Origin: UBA4465 sp002292365 | GTDB lineage: Bacteria > Bacteroidota > Bacteroidia > Cytophagales > Cyclobacteriaceae | NCBI GenBank assembly: GCA_943788615.1 | Contig: CALSQY010000002.1 | Coordinates: forward strand, 434,001 to 498,000 | DNA: 64,000 nt | Direction of reading: 5' to 3' | In this document: positions 54,255 through 62,977 of the stretch, one piece after another | How the letters are laid out: every line of letters begins with the position of its first letter | Position numbering within the stretch: the first letter of the stretch is position 1 | Translations under genes and position numbers: made by a program | The notes under the pieces: generated by a model | Database searches by the model: none | What the model saw: the letters and a program-made list of their open reading frames with translations, nothing else | Told to the model about the DNA's origin: nothing

Positions 54255-56309
54255 ATGACTCAGTCAAATCCTTTTTTTAGCCCCTTTGAAACTCCTTTTC
54301 AAATGGCACCTTTTAATTTAATAAAAAATAGCCATTATTTACCCGCCATTAAGCAAGGTATCCTTAATGCGAGAATAGAAATTACAGAAATTACTGAGCA
54401 TCCTGATCCACCTACGTTTGAAAACACAATTGAGGCCCTTGAGGGTTCAGGAGTGCTTTTAGATCAGGTTTCCACTGTACTGTTTAATTTAAATTCTGCG
54501 GAAACTTCCGATGAATTACAAAAGATTACTCAGGAGGTGTCGCCTTTGCTTACTTCTTTTGACAACGAGGTGAAACTGAATAAAAAACTATTTGAACGGG
54601 TAAAATTTGTTTACTCTTTAAATGAATCCCGTTCAGGAGAGGAGCTTATGCTTTTGGAAAAAACATATAAATCCTTTGTGAGAAATGGAGCAGGACTTGA
54701 TCGAAAGAGAAAAAATAGATATAAAGAGATTACGGTAGCGCTGTCAAGTTTGGCGCTTAAATTTGGTGAGAATGTGTTGGCGGAAACCAATAATTATGAA
54801 TTGGTTCTCAACAATGAAGAAGACCTTTCGGGTTTGCCTCAAGATTTGATAGATCGGGCGAAAGGGCTGGCCATTGAAACACAGCGTCCAGATAATTGGA
54901 TATTTACTTTACAAGCGCCCTCGTTCATTCCTTTTATGGAAAATGCAGACCATCGAGGGTTACGTAAGCAATTGTTTATTGCCTATATGCAAAAGGCATT
55001 TAAAGGAGGTGCCTATGATAATAGGGATTTGGTTTTGAATATTGTAAAGCTTAGAGCTGAGATGGCGGAACTTTTAGGCTATCAAAGTTATTCTAGTTAT
55101 GTGCTCGAAGAGCGAATGGCAGAAAACTCTACAAGGGTACAGGACTTTCTAGATGATTTATTGTTAAAATCAAAAGAGAAGGCGATTCAAGAATTTGATG
55201 AAGTAAAGAATTTCATGGGCACTCTTGGTGTTGATCATGCTCTCGAGCGTTGGGATTGGGCTTATTATGCGGAGAAGTTAAGGAAAAATAAATTCAATTT
55301 TGATGATGAGTTACTCAAGCCTTATTTTAAGCTTGAAAAGGTGATTGATGGAGTTTTTAAAACGGCTGAGAAATTATTTGGATTGACTTTTAAGCTCAAT
55401 GCTCAAATTCCTGTTTATCATGAAGAGGTCAAGGCTTACGAAGTTTGGGAAGATCAAGAATTAAAGGCTATTTTTCTGGCAGATTATTTTCCAAGGTTAG
55501 GAAAACGTCCAGGTGCATGGATGACTTCTTACCGAGGTCAGAAAAAAGTAAATGGCCAACGAACAATTCCACAGGTCAGTATTGTTTGTAATTTCACACC
55601 TTCTGCCGATAACCGTCCTTCCCTTTTAAAATTTGACGAGGTTAAAACTTTATTTCATGAGTTTGGGCATGCCTTACATGGAATGCTCGCGAATACTACG
55701 TACGAGAGTTTATCTGGAACTAGTGTGCCATGGGATTTTGTGGAATTACCTTCTCAAATAATGGAAAATTGGTGTTATGAATCAGAATGTTTGCGTCTAT
55801 TTGCCCATCATTATGAAACTGGGGAGGTTATTCCCTCAGAGTATATTGATCGGATTAAGTCTGCCACCACTTTTCATGAGGCATACGCAACGATGAGACA
55901 GTTGAGCTTTGCGATTTTAGACTTATCACTTCATAATCAAAACTATGCAGCTGCTCAGAATATGGATTCTATTGAGGATTTGGAAAAAGGTATTTTAGAA
56001 CCAACCAATCTTTTCCCTGATATTCCAAATACCAACATGAGCGTTCAATTTGCTCATATTTTTGCTGGGGGATATGCTTCAGGCTATTACAGTTATAAAT
56101 GGGCAGAGGTACTGGATGCTGATGCTTTCGAGTGCTTTAAAGAAGAAGGTATTTTCGACTTTAAGACAGCTGAAGCTTTTAAAAATTGTATTTTGAGTCA
56201 AGGGGGAACCCAACGACCGATGGAGCTGTATAAGAAATTTAGGGGAGCTGAGCCTACTGTAGACGCATTGTTGAGGCGAGCTGGCTTGCTGGTTTCACCT
56301 TCAAAATGA
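54255..56309 (+). CDS. M3 family oligopeptidase (Dcp/OpdA-like)
   Basis: 684-aa zinc metallopeptidase. HEFGH is at residues 468-472 with the downstream Glu in a SQIMENW segment, typical of the M3A thimet-oligopeptidase group (oligopeptidase A, dipeptidyl carboxypeptidase). No signal peptide, so it is probably a cytoplasmic peptide-recycling enzyme. The length of about 680 aa is normal. It has a near-leaderless promoter shared head-to-head with the MscS gene. Confidence 0.95.
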   Translation: MTQSNPFFSPFETPFQMAPFNLIKNSHYLPAIKQGILNARIEITEITEHPDPPTFENTIEALEGSGVLLDQVSTVLFNLNSAETSDELQKITQEVSPLLTSFDNEVKLNKKLFERVKFVYSLNESRSGEELMLLEKTYKSFVRNGAGLDRKRKNRYKEITVALSSLALKFGENVLAETNNYELVLNNEEDLSGLPQDLIDRAKGLAIETQRPDNWIFTLQAPSFIPFMENADHRGLRKQLFIAYMQKAFKGGAYDNRDLVLNIVKLRAEMAELLGYQSYSSYVLEERMAENSTRVQDFLDDLLLKSKEKAIQEFDEVKNFMGTLGVDHALERWDWAYYAEKLRKNKFNFDDELLKPYFKLEKVIDGVFKTAEKLFGLTFKLNAQIPVYHEEVKAYEVWEDQELKAIFLADYFPRLGKRPGAWMTSYRGQKKVNGQRTIPQVSIVCNFTPSADNRPSLLKFDEVKTLFHEFGHALHGMLANTTYESLSGTSVPWDFVELPSQIMENWCYESECLRLFAHHYETGEVIPSEYIDRIKSATTFHEAYATMRQLSFAILDLSLHNQNYAAAQNMDSIEDLEKGILEPTNLFPDIPNTNMSVQFAHIFAGGYASGYYSYKWAEVLDADAFECFKEEGIFDFKTAEAFKNCILSQGGTQRPMELYKKFRGAEPTVDALLRRAGLLVSPSK

Positions 56310-56391
56310 AGTTTATATCATTGACTGCTAGGGTACTATTCTAGTTGGTAATGGTCCAGCTTGACGGGGTTTTCATGCTCTATGATATTCG

Positions 56392-59076
56392 TTAGGGCTT
56401 GGTATATGCCTGGAGTGTTTTTCCATTGATGAGATAGATTTCTTTTGGGGTAGATTTACCTAGGTTATACATTTCGATGGGATTTGAGTTTTCGAGAGGG
56501 GAGAGGGAGAGTAAATTTCCCTTTAGATCAAAGAGGCGCATATATCGATCTTCGATATGATTAAAAACGATATAATCACCCTGATTATGACTATTGAAAA
56601 GTTGAATCAGTATTTTTTTATCAAGAGGGTGATTTTTCTCGAAATAAATTTCGTCTTGATCATTGACTAAAGTGATCTTAGTGTTAGTCGTTTTAGCGAT
56701 CACATATTTTTTATTTTTTGAGTCTTTAATAAGAGTAAATTGGGTGTCAGTTGCTGGCTTATATAATTGTTTTTTGTGGAGGATTTCGCCCTTAAGATTC
56801 ATCTGAAATAGGGTACCATTTTCAGTGAGCAGGGTCCAAAGAGATGATTTGAAATTACTCCCAATGCGTAGGTGGTAATCACTTTCTGTATTGAGATCTA
56901 ATTTAAGGGGGAATCCCTTATAAACTTTAGCCCGTCTGCTGAGCAAAAAGATTTTACCATTGGCTAGTACAACCGTAAACACATCGGTACCACCGATCCT
57001 AAAATGACGCATGGATCCAATAATATCCTTTTCAAAATGATAAGGATTCCAGCCTTCTAGAGGACTTCCAGACTTATCCGTGAGGAAAGCATCGCCCTGA
57101 TGTGTGGTAATTGAAAACCGATAGTTTCTTTTTTGATCATAATCTATGATTTCTAAACTTTTGAGATGGGGTGCTAAGTATTTCGGAAAGTCCGCTACAT
57201 TTTTACCTTTTCTATCTATTACATAGAGAGAATCATTGGTTATGAAGGCATATTGTAGCTTTTCGTTTTTATAAAAGTCTATTTGATGTATCTGACCTAC
57301 TATGGGTAGGAAAAGAGGGCGTTGCCAGCCTATTTTAAAATCTGAATCAACAAGATAAATTACTTTTTCATTGTCTTGAACAATTATTTCATTATTTCCA
57401 TTTCTATGGTCAGTGACCAAATAAGGCTTTGAAATTAAGTGATGATCAAATTCAACTGTATTTGTTTTTATTAACGGACTGTTTCTTTCTGAAGATGGGC
57501 TGTTCTTTTCAATGAAAATACTGGTAAAATATTTATCATCAATACTTGAAAATTGGATGGCAAGATGCCTAAAACTTTTGAAAATCATTTCAGACATCAT
57601 AAAATCATTTTGCCATTTTGGCTGCATTGCGAGATATAAATGGTCCCAAGATTCTGATCCGTTGACAATAATAGTATGGGGAGAAGCCTTGTTGATTTTT
57701 TTAAGAAACTTTTTCTCACTTAATGTTTTGCCCCAAGTGTTTTCATTTAAAATATCGTATAAAAATTCTTTTAACACGGGAAGATTTGGACTCATCAACA
57801 CATAGTTTTCAATTGAACTATAATAGCCTTCAGGGAGATCTTTTGCGATATCGCCAAATATTAAAGGAGCCAGGTTTTTTAAAGGAAGTTGACGAATGAT
57901 ATAATGATTGTACTGCTCAACAAAAAAGTGATCTGAGCCTTGATTAGGTATTTGTTTGGCTATCGCATCTAAATAGTGAATGAGACCCTCACTATTTTTA
58001 CATTCGATGATAAGGATAGGAACTTTCTTTCCATTTCTGAGTTGAATGGCACGACTTATTTCTTGATCCAAAAATTTCAGCGCATCCCGAGGAATTACAG
58101 ATAGGTCAGAATCGGAAGTTTTTTGATCATGTAGATCCGCATTTTTTTGTTGATCTCGCCACAAATAAGGATCTTGAAAACTAAAATGGTGAAGGATCGA
58201 AGTACCATTGCTGATAACATCTGACATATCTAATGGCGCACCGGTGATGCCTTTGATCATCTGCAAGGTTTTACTGCTATCGGCAAACGAAAAGCCACTT
58301 AAACTAATGTGGTCGTCTTCAATATTAAGGTCTAAAAAAGCAGAGGTTAAAAACTTTTTATCGAGATCGTTTGCGGCAAAGGCCTGAGAACCCTTAAAGA
58401 AACTCTTGTAATTAAGGTAGACATTCCCTTCATCTTGTTTGATTTTTGTTATTTGGTGATGTTCAGCAAAGACCTCTCTAAAGGACTTATAATTTTCATC
58501 TTCGAAGGTTCTTATGGCATCCTCAACAAGATAGGGAGTAAAGCTGGCAATGAAATAATTATTATAAATTAGATAAGTTAATTGACCAGCTGTAAAAGAT
58601 AAGGAAACCTCATTCAATTCTAAACCTAAATATGTTCGAGGTTGCTTCTCTAATGCCTTAGAAACAAGAGGAGTGATCAATTTTGACACGACATCAGTAG
58701 TGTTCAAGTCATTCATTGCGACTAAGTAAAGAAAGTCAAATTCATTTTTGCCGGTATTGTGAAGACTAATGATCCCAGAAGTTTTATCAAGAAAAGAGTA
58801 AAACGAGTTTAACCCTGTCAATCGCTCTATTTTTGCGATGTGATCAGGAAGCTTGCCTAGGCTAGGGATACGGATAAGTGATTGGAATGATTCAAGGTCT
58901 TGTAATCTGAGAAGTGTACCACCTAGATCATTACTTTCGTAGACAAGCCCTGGATTTTCTGGAACAAAGTCCCATAATTCGGCAGAACTTTCTTGATTCC
59001 AAATGGGCTCTATAAAGTAGCCTAAAATGAATAAAAATAAGGCTCCAAATAAGATAATCAAGTTTTTCATAGCCAC
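56392..59076 (-). CDS. large membrane-anchored hypothetical protein
   Basis: 894-aa protein with one N-terminal hydrophobic anchor (LIILFGALFLFILGYFI) and a large extracytoplasmic part. The first half has repeated SHELL-like segments around LWDFVPENPGLVYESND and LNTTDVV. The second half (about 560-890) has short strand-rich repeats with DRKGKNVADFP, LTDKSGSPLEGW, LTENGTLFQMNLKGE and RLFDLKGNLLSL at regular spacing, suggestive of a beta-propeller. No catalytic motif is visible and I cannot name the family. It is monocistronic and lies between the M3 peptidase and the sdh operon. Confidence 0.8.
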   Translation of the reverse strand: MAMKNLIILFGALFLFILGYFIEPIWNQESSAELWDFVPENPGLVYESNDLGGTLLRLQDLESFQSLIRIPSLGKLPDHIAKIERLTGLNSFYSFLDKTSGIISLHNTGKNEFDFLYLVAMNDLNTTDVVSKLITPLVSKALEKQPRTYLGLELNEVSLSFTAGQLTYLIYNNYFIASFTPYLVEDAIRTFEDENYKSFREVFAEHHQITKIKQDEGNVYLNYKSFFKGSQAFAANDLDKKFLTSAFLDLNIEDDHISLSGFSFADSSKTLQMIKGITGAPLDMSDVISNGTSILHHFSFQDPYLWRDQQKNADLHDQKTSDSDLSVIPRDALKFLDQEISRAIQLRNGKKVPILIIECKNSEGLIHYLDAIAKQIPNQGSDHFFVEQYNHYIIRQLPLKNLAPLIFGDIAKDLPEGYYSSIENYVLMSPNLPVLKEFLYDILNENTWGKTLSEKKFLKKINKASPHTIIVNGSESWDHLYLAMQPKWQNDFMMSEMIFKSFRHLAIQFSSIDDKYFTSIFIEKNSPSSERNSPLIKTNTVEFDHHLISKPYLVTDHRNGNNEIIVQDNEKVIYLVDSDFKIGWQRPLFLPIVGQIHQIDFYKNEKLQYAFITNDSLYVIDRKGKNVADFPKYLAPHLKSLEIIDYDQKRNYRFSITTHQGDAFLTDKSGSPLEGWNPYHFEKDIIGSMRHFRIGGTDVFTVVLANGKIFLLSRRAKVYKGFPLKLDLNTESDYHLRIGSNFKSSLWTLLTENGTLFQMNLKGEILHKKQLYKPATDTQFTLIKDSKNKKYVIAKTTNTKITLVNDQDEIYFEKNHPLDKKILIQLFNSHNQGDYIVFNHIEDRYMRLFDLKGNLLSLSPLENSNPIEMYNLGKSTPKEIYLINGKTLQAYTKP

Positions 59077-59178
59077 CTGACAAGTAAAATATTCGATTAA
59101 AGGTTAAAATCCATCAAAGATCAGAAAACAAAAAAATATTGCATCTTTACCAAGTTTTTTTTGAGTAACTATTGGCTA

Positions 59179-59925
59179 TTAAGATTTTAAATTGGACCCA
59201 ATGAATTCACGATTCATCCGAGCAATATTGGTGATGCTGATGCCTTTGGGACATTCAGCTTCACAAGCACCCGTATTGGTACAGGCCCCAAACCCTTCTT
59301 CATCCATTTGAGAAACCATGTCTGTTACACGCATTTCACGTTCTACTTGGCCTTGAGGCAATAAGGCATATTGTGAAACTTTTGCAGAAACAAAAAGCAT
59401 GGCTGAAGCATTTTTGCATGCCGCGACACAGGCCCCGCAGCCAATACAGGAGGCAGCGTCAAAAGCGTGATCTGCATTCCCTTTGTTGATGGGAGTAGCA
59501 TTTGCATCTTGTGTATTTCCAGAGGTGTTTACGGAGATAAAAGCACCAGCATGTTGTACACGATCAAAGGCTGATCGATCTATGATCAAATCTTTAACGA
59601 TCGGAAATGCTTTGGCACGAAAGGGTTCAATGACAATACTGTCTCCATCTTTGAATTTTCGCATGTGAAGTTGGCACGTAGTGGTACCTCCATCGGGACC
59701 ATGGGGACGGCCGTTGATCTGGAGGGAACAAGATCCACAGATACCTTCCCTACAGTCATGATCAAAACTTACAGGCTCATCACCTTTCTCGATAAGCTTT
59801 CGATTCAGTACATCAAGCATTTCTAAGAATGACATATCGGAGGAGATCGCACTGATATCGTAATCAACAATTTTACCTTTGGCAGCGGCATTTTTCTGTC
59901 GCCATATTTTTAGTTTTAAGTCCAT
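59179..59925 (-). CDS. sdhB: succinate dehydrogenase/fumarate reductase iron-sulfur subunit
   Basis: 248-aa electron-transfer subunit. The N-terminal ferredoxin domain binds [2Fe-2S] with Cys58, Cys63, Cys66 and Cys84 (CREGICGSC..C). The C-terminal domain has Cys160/163/166/170 (CIGCGACVAAC) and Cys215/221/225 for the [4Fe-4S] and [3Fe-4S] clusters. It passes electrons between SdhA and the menaquinone site. It is the last gene of sdhCAB, 22 bases after sdhA. Confidence 0.97.
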   Translation of the reverse strand: MDLKLKIWRQKNAAAKGKIVDYDISAISSDMSFLEMLDVLNRKLIEKGDEPVSFDHDCREGICGSCSLQINGRPHGPDGGTTTCQLHMRKFKDGDSIVIEPFRAKAFPIVKDLIIDRSAFDRVQHAGAFISVNTSGNTQDANATPINKGNADHAFDAASCIGCGACVAACKNASAMLFVSAKVSQYALLPQGQVEREMRVTDMVSQMDEEGFGACTNTGACEAECPKGISITNIARMNREFIGSNLKS

Positions 59926-59947
59926 CTCCTATGAATTTTACTAGCTA

Positions 59948-61957
59948 TTACTTGTAACTTCTTTCTTTTACTTCAATATATTTATAATCAAGCATTTCTT
60001 TGTGAAGATTCGCATCTTTTGGAGCTCCATTATGCTCCCAAGCAGCCACATACTGAAAGGCTTTGTTTCTTTTGGCTTCTCCTTCTGCTGTTTGGTGTTC
60101 TTCTCTGAAATGACCGCCACAAGATTCTTCCCTATTGAGCGCATCTTTTGCAAAAAGCTCTCCTAATTCCAAGAAGTCTGCAACCCTACCCGCTTTTGCT
60201 AATTCCTCATTAAAACCCTCTAGGTCTCCGGGTACTTTTACTTCCTTGTAAAATTCATCTCTGATGTTTTGAATTTCTTCGACGGCTTCTTTGAGATCTT
60301 TTCCATTTCTTGACATACCTACTTTATTCCACATGATTTTACCCAGTTTTTTGTGAAAATAATCAACGGGTTTCGAGCCTTTGTTATTGATGAATCGTTC
60401 AAGTTGCTCTCGTACGCCCTTTTCAGCAGCGGCAAATTCTGGAGTGTCCACAGGAATTGTTCCGGTACGAATATCCTTGGCGAGGTAATTGCCAATGGTA
60501 TAAGGAAGAACAAAATAGCCATCCGCTAAACCTTGCATCAATGCGGAAGCACCAAGGCGATTGGCGCCATGTTCGGAAAAGTTGGCTTCTCCAATCGCAT
60601 AGCAGCCAGGAATAGTAGTCATCAAATCATAGTCAACCCAGACGCCACCCATTGTGTAGTGCACTGCGGGGTAAATCATCATTGGTGTTTCATAAGGATT
60701 TTCATCAACTATTTTTTCATACATTTGGAAAAGGTTGCCATATTTAGTGGCAATAATTTCTCTCCCCAATTTAAGAACTAGGACTTCGTTGTTGGCATCT
60801 TGGTGCGTAACCAGAGCTTTTTCTTTTCCATATCTTATTACGGCCGCCGCAAAATCTAAATAAACCGCTTCGCCGGTAGCATTTACACCAAACCCAGCAT
60901 CACATCTTTCTTTGGCAGCTCTTGAAGCCACATCTCTGGGCACGAGATTACCGAAGGCCGGATAACGACGTTCCAAAAAATAATCTCTATCTGCCTCTGC
61001 GATTGCCGTTGGCTTCAGTGCTCCTGATCGAATGGCTTTTACATCTTCTTCCTTGGCAGGCACCCAAATTCGGCCATCATTTCTTAAAGATTCTGACATC
61101 AAAGTCAACTTCGACTGGTGATCTCCAGATACTGGGATACAAGTAGGGTGTATTTGAGTGAAGCAAGGATTGGCAAACCAAGCGCCTTTTCTATGAATTT
61201 TCCATGCTGCCGAAACATTACTACCCATCGCATTGGTGGATAAATAGAAGACATTACCATAACCTCCTGAGGCGATCACTACAGCATGAGCCGAATGTCT
61301 TTCAAGTTCACCTGTGATCAAGTTTTTGGCAATGATTCCCCTTGCTTTACCATCTACGATTACCAAATCCATCATCTCATGCCGGTTGTACATCTTTATT
61401 TTACCCCTCGCTATCTGTCTGTTCATTGCCGAGTAGGCACCTAATAGCAATTGTTGACCAGTTTGACCTTTGGCATAAAAAGTTCGAGAGACCAAAACGC
61501 CACCAAAAGAGCGATTATCCAACAAACCCCCATAATCTCTAGCAAAAGGGACACCCTGTGCAACACACTGATCAATGATATTACCGGATACTTCTGCTAG
61601 GCGATAAACATTTTCTTCTCTGGCCCTATAGTCACCCCCCTTGACCGTATCGTAGAAAAGGCGATAATCTGAGTCACCGTCTCCCATATAATTTTTTGAG
61701 GCATTAATGCCGCCTTGTGCGGCGATAGAATGTGCCCTACGCGGAGAATCTTGAAAACAAAAGGCTTTGATATTATAACCTAATTCAGCCAAAGAGGCTG
61801 CGGCTGAGCCCCCGGCCAATCCTGTACCGACTACAATAATATCTATGAGCCGTTTATTGGCTGGGTTGACTAGATCTATTTTGTTCTTATATGAAGTCCA
61901 TTTGTCCTCAATAGGACCCTCTGGTGTTTTCGCAGGAAAATTTGCTCCTATTTTCAT
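59948..61957 (-). CDS. sdhA: succinate dehydrogenase/fumarate reductase flavoprotein subunit
   Basis: 669-aa FAD-containing catalytic subunit. VVGTGLAGGSAAASLAELG is the dinucleotide-binding motif, and HSIAAQGGINASKNY is the segment with the His that carries covalent FAD. QIHPTCIP and EANFSEHGANRLGASALMQG are further family markers. It belongs to the B-type complex with a single diheme cytochrome subunit, as is usual in Bacteroidota, and so could run as succinate dehydrogenase or fumarate reductase with menaquinone. Confidence 0.97.
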   Translation of the reverse strand: MKIGANFPAKTPEGPIEDKWTSYKNKIDLVNPANKRLIDIIVVGTGLAGGSAAASLAELGYNIKAFCFQDSPRRAHSIAAQGGINASKNYMGDGDSDYRLFYDTVKGGDYRAREENVYRLAEVSGNIIDQCVAQGVPFARDYGGLLDNRSFGGVLVSRTFYAKGQTGQQLLLGAYSAMNRQIARGKIKMYNRHEMMDLVIVDGKARGIIAKNLITGELERHSAHAVVIASGGYGNVFYLSTNAMGSNVSAAWKIHRKGAWFANPCFTQIHPTCIPVSGDHQSKLTLMSESLRNDGRIWVPAKEEDVKAIRSGALKPTAIAEADRDYFLERRYPAFGNLVPRDVASRAAKERCDAGFGVNATGEAVYLDFAAAVIRYGKEKALVTHQDANNEVLVLKLGREIIATKYGNLFQMYEKIVDENPYETPMMIYPAVHYTMGGVWVDYDLMTTIPGCYAIGEANFSEHGANRLGASALMQGLADGYFVLPYTIGNYLAKDIRTGTIPVDTPEFAAAEKGVREQLERFINNKGSKPVDYFHKKLGKIMWNKVGMSRNGKDLKEAVEEIQNIRDEFYKEVKVPGDLEGFNEELAKAGRVADFLELGELFAKDALNREESCGGHFREEHQTAEGEAKRNKAFQYVAAWEHNGAPKDANLHKEMLDYKYIEVKERSYK

Positions 61958-62024
61958 GTCAGTATTACTTATATGTGTTTTTGTTCAAAAATCAGCGTTC
62001 TATATAATTATTGAGCATTTGGAT

Positions 62025-62690
62025 TTAATGCTTTAAGTGATGGAAAAGTGCAATAAAAACAAAAGCCAGTGGGATAGTCACTGAAAAAACCCAAGCCATC
62101 TTTTTAATACCAGGTGTAAACTTATTGTTGACACCCAAAGATTGAAATGCTGATTGAAAACCGTGCAATAAATGCATCATCAATAAAATGAAAGAGATAG
62201 CATAAAAACCAACCCGCATTGGATCTTCAAATTTATGTACCAATTCACCAAAGTATCTATGCTCGTCTGGGGCTTGAAATTCAATGTATTTATATTTGAT
62301 TTCAGGAATCCAAAAGTCATAAAAATGGAGTCCCAAGAAAGACAAAATGACTAGTCCTGAATAAATCATATTTCGAGAAAGCCAACTGGAATTTCCTTTT
62401 TCATTTTTCATTTTATATTTGATAGGTCTGGCACTCTTATTTTGAAATTCGAGCACAAACCCCATGGTGAAATGGAATAAAACGCCGAAGATGAGAATCG
62501 GCTGCATAACAAACTGTATAACGGGGTTGGTACCCATAAAGTGCGAAGCTTCATTGTACATTTCTGCACTTACTACTGATAACAAATTGATGGCCACGTG
62601 TAAAAGCAGAAAAGAGATAAGGAAAAAGGCTGATAGCGACATGGCCACTTTTTTTCCAATTGAACTCGATATAAAACTCATTGCGCTCAT
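62025..62690 (-). CDS. sdhC: succinate dehydrogenase cytochrome b subunit
   Basis: 221-aa membrane subunit with five predicted helices (start near IGKKVAMSLSAFFLISFLLLHVAINL). His residues in HVAINL, HFTMG, LGLHFYDFW and LLHGFQSAF are candidates for two b-heme ligands. It anchors SdhAB and reduces quinone. It is the first gene of the operon, 67 bases before sdhA, and has a well-formed promoter upstream. Confidence 0.95.
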   Translation of the reverse strand: MSAMSFISSSIGKKVAMSLSAFFLISFLLLHVAINLLSVVSAEMYNEASHFMGTNPVIQFVMQPILIFGVLFHFTMGFVLEFQNKSARPIKYKMKNEKGNSSWLSRNMIYSGLVILSFLGLHFYDFWIPEIKYKYIEFQAPDEHRYFGELVHKFEDPMRVGFYAISFILLMMHLLHGFQSAFQSLGVNNKFTPGIKKMAWVFSVTIPLAFVFIALFHHLKH

Positions 62691-62718
62691 TTAATTTTAG
62701 GGTTCATCACGTCAAAAT

Positions 62719-62749
62719 CAAAGTTATGTTTAGATTGGTTATCTTCCAA
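62719..62749 (-). promoter_or_regulatory. Bacteroidota promoter of sdhCAB
   Basis: On the minus strand TTG (62749-62747) is followed after 20 bases by TAACTTTG (62726-62719), matching the -33/-7 consensus with ideal spacing. The sdhC start is 28 bases past the -7 box. Confidence 0.65.
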
Positions 62750-62977
62750 TGATCCAGGCTAATTTGATTTCACTTTACCGGGTAATTATAGATAAAATGA
62801 TATTTTCGCCTTTTTTCAACTTAATTTTACCGTTTTTGGCCTTATTCTTGTACTAAAATTTGTGAGGGGATACATTTTCATTTCGATGGCTATGGTGTTG
62901 GGGTTAGATTTATTAAAATATCATTATTTCAAAGGTGTTTATTTTAGGGTAAATGATAGAAATAGCGTTTATTAACT

